Below, piece by piece: positions 43,026 to 51,113 of a stretch of DNA of 64,000 bases (position 1 is its first letter; each line of letters opens with the position of its first letter). The position numbers and the translations under genes are program-made. Below the pieces are notes generated by a model. The model was not told the origin of the DNA, ran no database searches, and saw nothing but the letters and a program-made list of their open reading frames with translations. Source of the stretch: Janibacter hoylei PVAS-1 (GTDB lineage: Bacteria > Actinomycetota > Actinomycetes > Actinomycetales > Dermatophilaceae); contig NZ_ALWX01000019.1 in NCBI RefSeq assembly GCF_000297495.1, positions 1 to 64,000 of the forward strand, written 5' to 3'.

Positions 43026-43766
43026 ATGTCAGCGCAGCAGCTCGAGGTGGTCATCGACCGCGAGTCGCCGGTGCCGCTCTACCACCAGCTCGCCGAGCAG
43101 CTGACCGCCGCCGTCGACGACGGACGCCTCCAGCCGGGCGATCCCTTCGAAAACGAGGTGGCCCTCGCGACCCGCCTCTCCCTCTCCCGGCCGACGGTGC
43201 GCCGCGCGATCCAGAAGATGGTCGACCAGGGCCTGCTCGTGCGCCGCCGCGGCCTCGGCACGCGGGTCGCCAACCGCAAGGTGCACCGCAAGGCGCGCCT
43301 GTCCTCGCTCTTCGACGACCTCGAGGCCGAAGGGAGACAGCCGCGCACCGAGATCGTCGAGCTCGAGATGGGCACCGACGAGCGGGCCGCTGCGGCGCTC
43401 GACCTCGAGCCGGGGACCGAGATGCTCTCGCTCGTGCGGGTGCGCTCGGCCGGCGACCAGCCGCTGGCGATCATGCACAACTGGCTGCCGCCGGCCCACG
43501 CGGACATCACCCGTGAGGCCCTCGAGGCCCAGGGTCTCTACGCGCTCCTGCGCCGTCGCGGGGTCCGGCCCGTCGTCGCCCGCCAGTCGATCGGCGCGCG
43601 GATGCCGACGGCCGCCGAGCGCCGCGCCCTCGGCCTGCGCTCGGGCCAGCCCGTGCTGACGATGACGCGGATGGCCTTCGACGCCTCCGGCGCCGCGGTC
43701 GAGTTCGGCGACCACGCCTACCGGGCCGAGGACTACACGATCGACCTCATGCTCGACGAGCGCTGA
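43026..43766 (+). CDS. GntR-family (HutC type) regulator of the inositol locus
   Basis: 246 residues. N-terminal winged helix (VPLYHQLAEQLTAAVDDGRL; LSRPTVRRAIQKMVDQGLLV) and a C-terminal UTRA ligand domain (GTEMLSLVRVRSAGDQPLAI; QSIGARMPTAAERRALGL). It is divergent from iolG with the operator-like site between them, so it is the probable local repressor relieved by an inositol catabolite. ATG 43026 is preferred; ATG 43014 is possible. Confidence 0.9.
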   Translation: MSAQQLEVVIDRESPVPLYHQLAEQLTAAVDDGRLQPGDPFENEVALATRLSLSRPTVRRAIQKMVDQGLLVRRRGLGTRVANRKVHRKARLSSLFDDLEAEGRQPRTEIVELEMGTDERAAAALDLEPGTEMLSLVRVRSAGDQPLAIMHNWLPPAHADITREALEAQGLYALLRRRGVRPVVARQSIGARMPTAAERRALGLRSGQPVLTMTRMAFDASGAAVEFGDHAYRAEDYTIDLMLDER

Positions 43767-43778
43767 CGCCCCCGCCCG

Positions 43779-44522
43779 TCACCAGGGCTTGTCGACGCCC
43801 CCGGAGTTGCCCTCGTCCTGACCCTCTGCCTGGCGGCGCTCGCTCTCGGCCTCGTCCTGACCGGTCTTGTTGCGCTCCTCGAGCTCCTTCTGCTTCGGGT
43901 CCTTCTCCTCCTCGCCCTCTTCACCCTCGGACTCGTCGTCCTTCGTGTCCTCGGGGTCCTCCGGCTCCTCCTCGGGCTCCTTCTTGCCGGTCTGCTCCTC
44001 AAGCTTGTCCTTCTGCTCCTGCTGCTTGGCGCCGGCCTCGCCCTCGTTGCCGTCGTCGGACCCGTCGAGGCAGCCCTCGGGGCCCTCCTCGATGAGCGTC
44101 AGGGCCTCCTCGGCGAAGGCCTTCTCCTGGTCGGCGTCGCCGGCCTCGTTGGCCTGGTCGGCCTGCTGGGAGATCGTGATGACGAGGTTGGTCCGCACGG
44201 TGCAGTCGTCCTGCGGGTTGCCGGTGCGCGAGAGCGCCAGCTCGAGGTCGCGCCGACCCCCCTCGAGGTCACCGGACATCGACTTGCCCGTCCCCTCGAC
44301 GAAGGGAGCACGCCACCGCTCGACGAGGTTGAGGATGCCCAGCCGCTCGGCGGCCCGGACCACGCCGGGCCCGTCGCCCGCGGCGTGCGCGTCCTGGGCC
44401 GAGCCCATGTGCAGGGGCAGGGTGAGGAAGCGCGCGGCGAGCACGAGGAGCACGATCGCGGGCAGCACGGTGCCCCAGACGAGGCGCCGCCGACGGCGCA
44501 GCCGGGGCTCGAGGGTCGCCAT
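43779..44522 (-). CDS. BatC-like membrane protein with TPR-type region and acidic tail
   Basis: 247 residues: a basic N-terminus (RLRRRRRLVWG), one transmembrane helix, then a TPR-like helical stretch (GDLEGGRRDLELALSRTGNP, LVITISQQADQ), and a long low-complexity tail rich in Glu, Asp, Lys and Gln (EEEPEDPEDTKDDESEGEEG). It is the last gene of the MoxR/VWA operon, the position taken by TPR proteins in Bat operons. Function of these complexes is not settled; envelope stress is often proposed. Confidence 0.7.
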   Translation of the reverse strand: MATLEPRLRRRRRLVWGTVLPAIVLLVLAARFLTLPLHMGSAQDAHAAGDGPGVVRAAERLGILNLVERWRAPFVEGTGKSMSGDLEGGRRDLELALSRTGNPQDDCTVRTNLVITISQQADQANEAGDADQEKAFAEEALTLIEEGPEGCLDGSDDGNEGEAGAKQQEQKDKLEEQTGKKEPEEEPEDPEDTKDDESEGEEGEEEKDPKQKELEERNKTGQDEAESERRQAEGQDEGNSGGVDKPW

Positions 44523-45493
44523 CACGACTCCACCCTTCGCAGTCGGCCGATCTCTCGGGTCATGGTGAAGAGGTCGACGAGGAGGAGCACGCACGCGATG
44601 ACCGCTGCGACCCACACGAGCGAGGTGTAGGTCTCGATCTCGGTACCGGCGCCGTCGACGGTCGTGCCGGGGTCGGCCTCCTCGAGCGCCGGGCCGATGT
44701 CGCCGCCGGCCCGGTGGGTGTAGGGCACCCCGAGCTGCTCGGCGATCTCCTCGAGCTTGGCCTCGTCGATCTTGCTCACCCCGGGGTTGCCCGAGGCATC
44801 GGTCACGTCGTCACCGGTCGAGCCGTCGGCATTCGTCGTCGCCATCCGGCCTCCCTCCTCGGTGCCGTAGCCGAGCACGGCGCCACCGTCGACGAGGTCG
44901 GCCACGTCGAAGGGGGTCCCCGGCTCGGACGAGGTCTGCTCGCCGTCACCGAGGTAGAAGACGATGCGGGCCCGCTCGGGCTGGCGCTCCTTGACCCCCT
45001 CGAGGGTGGTGCGCAGGCGCTCATCGGCTTCGGTCACCGAGGAGCCGCCCGAGTAGAGGCTGTCCTCGGCGCGCAGGTTGTCCGTCGCGGTCCGCAGCGC
45101 CTGGGTGTCGGTCGTGAGCGGCATCGTCACGCGGGCCGTGTAGTCGAAGGTGATGATGGAGAAGCGGGCACCGGGCATCTCCTCCTGGATCTTCGCGATG
45201 TCGTCGCGGTAACCGTCGAGGCGGGTCGCGCCGTCGACGTGGTCGCGGGCCATCGCCGAGGTCGTCGTGTCGACGACGAAGAAGACGTTGACGTCCGAGG
45301 CGGCCTGACGCGCGATGCCGCCGGTGGTCGCCGGGCCGAGCAGGGCGACGACCATGGCGAGCGCTGTCGCCAGCCGCAGGCCCCACCGCAGCCGGTGGCG
45401 CGAGTCGGCGGCGAGGCGCCAGCCGGTGAAGCCGACGAGCAGCAGACCGAGGAGCACGACGATCGGCCAGGGCAGGAGCGGATGCCAGCTCAT
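44522..45493 (-). CDS. von Willebrand factor A domain membrane protein (BatB-like)
   Basis: 323 residues: helices at residues about 10-30 and 35-55, then a VWA domain starting VNVFFVVDTTTSAMARDHVD, and a final helix (SLVWVAAVIACVLLLVDLF). The MIDAS is degenerate: DTTTS replaces DxSxS only in part (D-x-T-x-S), so metal binding may persist. It overlaps the next gene by TGATG and the upstream VWA gene by 4 bases. Confidence 0.82.
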   Translation of the reverse strand: MSWHPLLPWPIVVLLGLLLVGFTGWRLAADSRHRLRWGLRLATALAMVVALLGPATTGGIARQAASDVNVFFVVDTTTSAMARDHVDGATRLDGYRDDIAKIQEEMPGARFSIITFDYTARVTMPLTTDTQALRTATDNLRAEDSLYSGGSSVTEADERLRTTLEGVKERQPERARIVFYLGDGEQTSSEPGTPFDVADLVDGGAVLGYGTEEGGRMATTNADGSTGDDVTDASGNPGVSKIDEAKLEEIAEQLGVPYTHRAGGDIGPALEEADPGTTVDGAGTEIETYTSLVWVAAVIACVLLLVDLFTMTREIGRLRRVES

Positions 45494-46473
45494 CGGCGCC
45501 ACCTCCACAGGACGGGGTAGAGGACGAGCAGGCCGAACACCGCCAGGGTCACCCACACGGCGGGCAGGTCGGTGCGCACGGTGATCGGGGCGCTGTCGGG
45601 CAGGCGGGCCGCCTCGAGCTCCTCGATGTCGCTCGTCACCTCGGCGGTCGCGCCGGGCTGGTCGAGCCCCCAGGTCCGCCCGCCGGTCTTCTCCGTCGCG
45701 GTGACGAGCTCCTGGTGGTTGCTGCCGAAGTCGTAGGGGTTGAGCCCGTAGACGCGGATCTTGCGCTCGGTCGCCAGGTCGGCCGCCTCGTCGAGGGTGT
45801 AGACGCCCTCGCCGTGCACCTCGTTGTCCGTACCGAGGATGATCGCGCGCGGCCGCTCCTGGTCGAGGTGGTCGAAGTTGAAGACGCAGCTCGCCAGACC
45901 GTCACCGACCTGCGAGCTGGCCATGATCCGCTCGTTGAAGGTGCCGTCGGTCGGGCTGTACTGCCCGCCGCCGAAGGTCGTGAAGCCCTCGGCGTAGCCG
46001 GTCAGCTGCTCCTCGACGAGCTCGTAGTCGTCGGTGAGGGGGAAGGCGGTGACCGCCTGGTTGTTCCACAGCACGAGCCCGATGCGCTCGCCGCGGAAGC
46101 TCTTGACGATCTCGGCGAAGTCCTCGAGCACCGCCTTGTCGGTCCGGATCATCGACCCGGAGACGTCGAGGCAGAGCATGATGTCGCGGTTGTTCTTCTC
46201 CGGCTCGATCGTCTCGGTCGTCGCGGGTCGCCCGGCGGCGACCGCGAGGGGCAGGACGGTCAGGCCGATGATCGCGGCGATCCCGAGCAGCCGGGTGCGC
46301 TGCCGGGCGACGGCGGCACGGTAGGCGGGCAGTCGGGTGAGCCGGCGGGTGTGGGCGACGAGGACGGCCGTGCGGGCCGCCGTGTCGCGCCCGGCGAACC
46401 ACCAGCCGAGGGCCGCGACGGCGCCGATGGCCAGGACGATGAGCAGGGTGAGCCACCACCACGTCAGACCCAT
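45490..46473 (-). CDS. von Willebrand factor A domain membrane protein (BatA-like)
   Basis: 327 residues. An N-terminal helix, a second at about 60-80, then a VWA domain with an intact MIDAS (LCLDVSGSM) and later Thr/Asp residues (IILGTDNEVHGEG), and a C-terminal helix before WRWRR. It sits between the small membrane protein and the second VWA gene; all junctions overlap. Together with MoxR and DUF58 it forms the usual MoxR-VWA chaperone-like assembly. Confidence 0.87.
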   Translation of the reverse strand: MGLTWWWLTLLIVLAIGAVAALGWWFAGRDTAARTAVLVAHTRRLTRLPAYRAAVARQRTRLLGIAAIIGLTVLPLAVAAGRPATTETIEPEKNNRDIMLCLDVSGSMIRTDKAVLEDFAEIVKSFRGERIGLVLWNNQAVTAFPLTDDYELVEEQLTGYAEGFTTFGGGQYSPTDGTFNERIMASSQVGDGLASCVFNFDHLDQERPRAIILGTDNEVHGEGVYTLDEAADLATERKIRVYGLNPYDFGSNHQELVTATEKTGGRTWGLDQPGATAEVTSDIEELEAARLPDSAPITVRTDLPAVWVTLAVFGLLVLYPVLWRWRR

Positions 46474-46946
46474 CACGACCACCCCCCGACGACCTCGCGG
46501 GCCGCGCCCGCTGACGCCTCGAAGCTCGGCCGGTCGGCCTCGGCCGCCCCGAACTGCCGGGGGTAGAAGGTCTCGATGAGCTGCGCGAGGTGGGCCGGGC
46601 CGCGCTCACGCAGGTCCTGCGCGGTCATGGTGTCGGCACGCAGCCCGCTCGCCTTGGCGACGAAGCCGCGCACCACCTTCGACAGCTCGTGGTGACCCCG
46701 ACGGGCGGTGATCTTGCCGCCGCCGACGGCCGAGTCGATCTCGTCGATCCGACGCAGGGCGTCCCGCCGCAGCTTGGTCAGGGCGGAGGGCGGCAGTGAG
46801 CCGCCACGCTCCTGCGGGTCCGGCGTGCGCGTGAAGAGCCAGATGCAGACGCACCAGATGATCAGGGCGAAGATGATGAAGCCGCCGAGGAGCGGCCAGG
46901 TGATCGCGTAGTCCTGCGGGGCGAGGTAGATCGGGTCAGCGTCCAC
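46473..46946 (-). CDS. Membrane-anchored hypothetical protein of the MoxR/VWA operon
   Basis: 157 residues with one strong hydrophobic helix (LLGGFIIFALIIWCVCIWLF) near the N-terminus and a cytoplasmic helical domain (TKLRRDALRRIDEIDSAVGG; RRGHHELSKVVRGFVAKASG). It overlaps the DUF58 gene by 11 bases and the VWA gene by one. Similar unnamed proteins occupy this place in actinobacterial MoxR operons. Function unknown. Confidence 0.75.
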   Translation of the reverse strand: MDADPIYLAPQDYAITWPLLGGFIIFALIIWCVCIWLFTRTPDPQERGGSLPPSALTKLRRDALRRIDEIDSAVGGGKITARRGHHELSKVVRGFVAKASGLRADTMTAQDLRERGPAHLAQLIETFYPRQFGAAEADRPSFEASAGAAREVVGGWS

Positions 46947-47817
46947 GGCGCCTCTTCTCGAGCATGCGCACGATCATCGGCACGACCTCGTCGGTGTGCC
47001 CGGCGCGCGCGGAGGAGACGTCGGTCCGCCGCAGCATGGTCTCGACATCCGCCCTCCGGGTGGTCTCCGACCGGCCGAACTCCTCCGCCAGGAGGCGGTC
47101 GGTGGCCAGCAGGTCGGGCAGCGTGTGGTCGGCGGCGACATCGCGCACGAGGGTGTCCTCGGCGACGCCGAGGGGGTCGAGGTCGGCGACGTCGACCCAC
47201 AGGACCTCATGGCGCAGCCGCAGGCTCCGCAGCAGGTCCTCGACCTCGCGGGGCTCGACGCCGTCGTCGGCGATGATGAGCAGGACCTTGCGCCCGCGGA
47301 CGTTGCGGCTGACGTGCCGCAGCAGTCCCGGCAGGTCCGAAGGGGGTGAGTCCGGCTGGGAGAGGGCGATCGTCTCCTGCAGGATGTGCTCGAGGTGCCC
47401 CTCCGAGTTGCGCGCTCGGGTGGCGTGGATGCGCCCCGGCCCGCCGCTGATCATCGAGACGTCGTCGCCGTGGCGCACGGCGAGCCACCCGAGGACCCCT
47501 GCGGCGAGCACGGCGATGTCGCGCTTGGGCTCCCCGCCGGCGGCCGTGGCGGCCATCTCCCGGCCGGCGGGCATGATGACGACGAGGGAGAAGTGGCGCT
47601 CGGCGACGTAGCGCTTGATGAGCATCGAGCCGTGCCGGGCCGAGGCCCGCCAGTCGATGTCCCGGATGTCGTCACCGACCGCGTACTCGCGCAGGTCGTC
47701 GAAGTCCATCGACCGTCCCTTGTGGACAGAGGCGTACCCACCGTCGAGCAGCGCGACCGACCGGCGTCGGACGTGGATCGACAGCTTCCCCTTGACCTTG
47801 TGGACCAGTCGCGTCAT
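46936..47817 (-). CDS. DUF58 domain protein
   Basis: 293 residues from ATG 47817. The DUF58 motif GRSMDFDDLREYAVGDDIRD followed by IDWRASARHGSMLIKRY is complete near residues 35-70. A VWA-like fold follows (LLIIADDGVEPREVEDLLRS). DUF58 proteins accompany MoxR ATPases, are predicted to be their clients or adaptors, and are often encoded exactly here, seven bases after moxR. Confidence 0.9.
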   Translation of the reverse strand: MTRLVHKVKGKLSIHVRRRSVALLDGGYASVHKGRSMDFDDLREYAVGDDIRDIDWRASARHGSMLIKRYVAERHFSLVVIMPAGREMAATAAGGEPKRDIAVLAAGVLGWLAVRHGDDVSMISGGPGRIHATRARNSEGHLEHILQETIALSQPDSPPSDLPGLLRHVSRNVRGRKVLLIIADDGVEPREVEDLLRSLRLRHEVLWVDVADLDPLGVAEDTLVRDVAADHTLPDLLATDRLLAEEFGRSETTRRADVETMLRRTDVSSARAGHTDEVVPMIVRMLEKRRRGR

Positions 47818-47824
47818 GGCCGCC

Positions 47825-48817
47825 CTAGGGGGTGCGGACGGCGCGCACGACGGCGTCGATGATCGTCTCGACGCGCACGTCGTCGGCGGTGGCCTCGTAG
47901 GTGAGGAGCACGCGATGGCGCAGGACGCGGTGGGCCAGGTGGCGCACGTCCTCGGGGATGACGTGGTCGCGGCCCTGGAGCAGGGCGGAGGCGCGCGCGG
48001 CCTTGGCGAAGGCGATGGAGGCACGCGGGCTGGCGCCGATCTCGACGTAGCGCGCGAGCTCGGGCGGCATGACCTTGCCCGGGGTGCGGGTTGCCGAGAC
48101 GATGAAGGTGATGTAGTCGAGGACCGCCTTGTCGAGGTAGACCGAGCCGGCCAGACGCTGCAGCTCGCGGGCGTCGGCGACGTCGATCATCGCCCGGTCC
48201 GGTTGGTCGAAGACGCCGGAGTCGATGCGGCGCACGACCTCGGCCTCCTCCGCGGGGCTCGGGTAGTCGAGCAGGTCCTTGAGCATGAAGCGGTCGAGCT
48301 GGGCCTCGGGCAGGACGTAGGTGCCCTCCTGCTCGATGGGGTTCTGCGTCGCGAGGACGAGGAAGGGCTCGGGGACCTTGAAGACCTGACCGCCGATGGA
48401 GGTCTGCCGCTCCTGCATCGCCTCGAGCATCGCCGACTGCGTCTTGGCCGAGCTGCGGTTGATCTCGTCGAGCAGGACGAAGTTGGCGTGGACCGGGCCG
48501 AGCTGGGTGACGAACTTGCCCTGGCTCGCGTCGTAGACCTGGGTGCCGACGATGTCGCTCGGCAGCAGGTCGGGCGTGCACTGGATCCGCTTGAAGGACC
48601 CACCGATCGCCGTCGCGAGCGCGTGCGCCGCCGTGGTCTTGGCCAGGCCGGGCACCGACTCGAGGAGCACGTGGCCGCTCGTCAGCAGACCGATGAGGAG
48701 GGTCTCGCGCAGACGCTTCTGCCCGACGACCTTCGTCTCGAAGCCCTTGTCGACCGCCGCGACGAGGCTGCGGGCCCGCTCCATCTGGTCCTTGCTGATC
48801 CTGCTCGTGGGCGGCAC
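47825..48817 (-). CDS. MoxR-family AAA+ ATPase
   Basis: 330 residues from GTG 48817, chosen because GGGGGAG lies five bases upstream. AAA_3 motifs: Walker A region LLESVPGLAKTTAAHALA, GTQVYDASQGKF, Walker B FVLLDEINRSSAKTQSAMLE, VLATQNPIEQEGTYVLPEAQ, and the lid ASPRASIAFAKAARASAL. MoxR ATPases act as chaperone-like factors for metal or complex assembly. First gene of the operon. Confidence 0.93.
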   Translation of the reverse strand: MPPTSRISKDQMERARSLVAAVDKGFETKVVGQKRLRETLLIGLLTSGHVLLESVPGLAKTTAAHALATAIGGSFKRIQCTPDLLPSDIVGTQVYDASQGKFVTQLGPVHANFVLLDEINRSSAKTQSAMLEAMQERQTSIGGQVFKVPEPFLVLATQNPIEQEGTYVLPEAQLDRFMLKDLLDYPSPAEEAEVVRRIDSGVFDQPDRAMIDVADARELQRLAGSVYLDKAVLDYITFIVSATRTPGKVMPPELARYVEIGASPRASIAFAKAARASALLQGRDHVIPEDVRHLAHRVLRHRVLLTYEATADDVRVETIIDAVVRAVRTP

Positions 48818-48929
48818 GAGGCTCCCCCTTCGATCGGTGGTCGATGTCGCGGCCACTCTACGGAGTGACGCGGCCCGCGGCACTGGGGAGCACTCCCCCC
48901 GAGACCGGCCGCGACATCGCCCCCTTCGC

Positions 48930-51005
48930 TCAGCTCGTCATGACGACGTCGTGCAGGGAGACGCCGTACCGCGTGGCGCGGCGGTCGGTGACGATCCGCA
49001 CGTGCCGCGCCGAGGCGCCGGGCAGGCGGATGGTGTCGATGCCGCCGTCGCTGTCCTTGACCGTCTTGACGGTGGTCCACGACCGGCCGTCGAGGCTCGT
49101 CTGGACCCGGTACGACGAGGCGTACGCCGCCTCCCAGTCGAGGGTGATCCGACGCACGAGGCGCGGGGTGCCGAGGTCGGCGGCCCACCACGCGTCGTCA
49201 CCCCAGGCGCTCGCCCACCGGCTCGTGGCGCTGGCGTCGATGGCATTGCCGGCCCGGTAGCTGCCCGCGAGGCTCCACTGGGTCGAGCTCGCGGTGGCCA
49301 CCGCCCCCGTCGTCAGGTCGGAGCCCTCCTGCCAGCCCGTCGTCGCCGCCCAGGTGCGCAGGTAGGACTCCGGGCCGCGCAGCAGGTCCTGGACGACCTG
49401 CTCGCCCCGGGTCCCGCCGTGGGTGCGCATGTCCTGCACCCAGTCCGGGATCATCCCGTAGTGCGCGACGCCGTCGCGGTTGTAGTCCCAGATCCGCTGG
49501 CCGGTCACCTGGCGGTCGACGGTGCCCGACCCGGTGACGGTCGGGAAGGGGTACTTCAGCGGCTTCTCCGCGGCGTCGTCGCGGGGCGGCGGGGTGCCAC
49601 CGAAGCCGTTCATGTCCATGCCGAAGCCGTAGCCGACGCCGTACTTCTGCCGCACCGGCCGATCGGCGTGACCCTCCTCGACGAAGTCCTCGGCACCGTG
49701 CCCGTACTGGGCGATGAAGCCGCCGAGCCGGTAGACCCGCTCGGTGAACTGCTTGTCCATCCACGAGTGGCTCGAGATGACGCCCGGGTAGCCCTCGGCC
49801 TCGAGGATCTCCATCGTCCGCTTGGCGGACTTGACGCTCTGGTGGTCGATCTCGACCATGAGATCTCGCTCCATCATCCCGCGCAGCGCGTACTCACCGA
49901 GCGAGGTCAGCCCGCGCTTGTTGCAGTGCGGCCCCTTGGGATAGATCGGCAGGACCTGCACCGGCAGGTGCTTGGCCACCTCGGGCGGGATGACCCCGCC
50001 CTCGACGGTGTTGTCGTGCAGGGAGGTCGGGCAGGACTCCACCTGCCAGAACTGCCCGGTGCTCAGGAAGTTGCCGGCGTTGACGACGATGCCCTGGGTG
50101 CCGGAGTCGAAGCGGACCCCGCACAGCGCGTTGTCGAACTTGTGGCACAGGTACATCGAGCGGATGCCGAGCTCCTTGGCCTCGTCGAGGCCGGCGTCGA
50201 TCTGGGCCTTGGTGCAGTGCGCGATCCCGATGGTCTGCCCACAGCCGAAGGGAGCGGACACCTCCATCCCGAGGATGACGGCGAGCTTGCCCTGACGGAT
50301 GTACTCGCGGGCCTCCTGGGCCGAGTAGGCAATCCGAAACCAGCCCTTGCCCGGGCCGCCGTGCCGCGCGTCGATGAAGGCCTCGAGCTCCTTGGTCTTC
50401 TTCACCTGCCGGCGCACGACGTCCATGTCGTTGCACGAGCTCGTGTTGACCTGCGTCGGCAGGGAGCAGAGCACCGAATTGTTGACGGTGTCGGCGACCA
50501 TGATGCGCTGCCCTCCACGCCAGGCCCGCTCGACCCAGCGGTAGTACATCTGCTGGTGGGTCAGCGAGGACCACTTCGGCGCATCGGCGAAGGAGGGGTA
50601 GAGCGTGGTCGAGTGGGTGTCCAGCGGGCCCTTGCCCTCGAGGTGGGTGAGGTTTTCGATGAGGCCGGTCCGCCCGTCGCTGCCATGGCTGTGGCAGTCG
50701 GTGAGGGCGTCCTGGATGCCGAGCTCGCTGAAGGTCTTGCCACACACGATGTCCCCGCCGAATCCTTCGTCGGACATCAGGTGGGTGTGCGCGTCGATGA
50801 GCCCGCGCACCTCCCCCTGCGGCGTCGCCGTCGACGGGGCGCCCGTGACGTTGACCTCCGAGTCCTTGGCCTGCGGGGCGCTCTGCTCGTACCAGGGCTT
50901 GGTCCCGGCACCGGCTCCCGGGGCGAGCAGTCCGAGGACGAGCGCGAGCACGAGCAGGGCGAAGGGGGTCCCTCTGCGCCTGGTCCTGCGGCGGGGTGTG
51001 GTCAT
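48930..51005 (-). CDS. Secreted membrane-dipeptidase-like metallohydrolase with C-terminal discoidin (F5/8C) domain
   Basis: 691 residues. A signal peptide (basic RRRTRRRG, then FALLVLALVLGLLAPGAGAG) precedes an amidohydrolase-type domain: LIDAHTHLMSD (metal-binding HxH), EVSAPFGCGQ, IDHQSVKSAKRTMEI and GVISSHSWMD with further His ligands. The last 130 residues (GNAIDASATSRWASAWGDDA; WAADLGTPRLVRRITLDW; SYRVQTSLDGRSW) are a carbohydrate- or surface-binding F5/8 type C domain. Likely an extracellular hydrolase of unknown substrate. ATG 51005. Confidence 0.82.
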   Translation of the reverse strand: MTTPRRRTRRRGTPFALLVLALVLGLLAPGAGAGTKPWYEQSAPQAKDSEVNVTGAPSTATPQGEVRGLIDAHTHLMSDEGFGGDIVCGKTFSELGIQDALTDCHSHGSDGRTGLIENLTHLEGKGPLDTHSTTLYPSFADAPKWSSLTHQQMYYRWVERAWRGGQRIMVADTVNNSVLCSLPTQVNTSSCNDMDVVRRQVKKTKELEAFIDARHGGPGKGWFRIAYSAQEAREYIRQGKLAVILGMEVSAPFGCGQTIGIAHCTKAQIDAGLDEAKELGIRSMYLCHKFDNALCGVRFDSGTQGIVVNAGNFLSTGQFWQVESCPTSLHDNTVEGGVIPPEVAKHLPVQVLPIYPKGPHCNKRGLTSLGEYALRGMMERDLMVEIDHQSVKSAKRTMEILEAEGYPGVISSHSWMDKQFTERVYRLGGFIAQYGHGAEDFVEEGHADRPVRQKYGVGYGFGMDMNGFGGTPPPRDDAAEKPLKYPFPTVTGSGTVDRQVTGQRIWDYNRDGVAHYGMIPDWVQDMRTHGGTRGEQVVQDLLRGPESYLRTWAATTGWQEGSDLTTGAVATASSTQWSLAGSYRAGNAIDASATSRWASAWGDDAWWAADLGTPRLVRRITLDWEAAYASSYRVQTSLDGRSWTTVKTVKDSDGGIDTIRLPGASARHVRIVTDRRATRYGVSLHDVVMTS

Positions 51006-51051
51006 GGCGGTCTCCGATCGGTGGCGGCGGGTGGGGCCCGGCCTCCACAGG

Positions 51052-51089
51052 CTACCGACGAGTAACACTTTGGTCTACCGGTGAGTAAC
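51052..51089. promoter_or_regulatory. Paired operator-like repeats in a divergent promoter
   Basis: CTACCGACGAGTAAC (51052-51066) and CTACCGGTGAGTAAC (51075-51089) repeat directly with a 23-base period in the 108-base region between the secreted hydrolase and MATE genes. The complement, GTTACTCACCGGTAG, is a partial palindrome of the type bound by TetR-family regulators (TTAC-N6-GTA). The regulator is not in the window. Confidence 0.55.
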
Positions 51090-51113
51090 TTCGCGGCTCC
51101 GTAGGGTGCGTGG

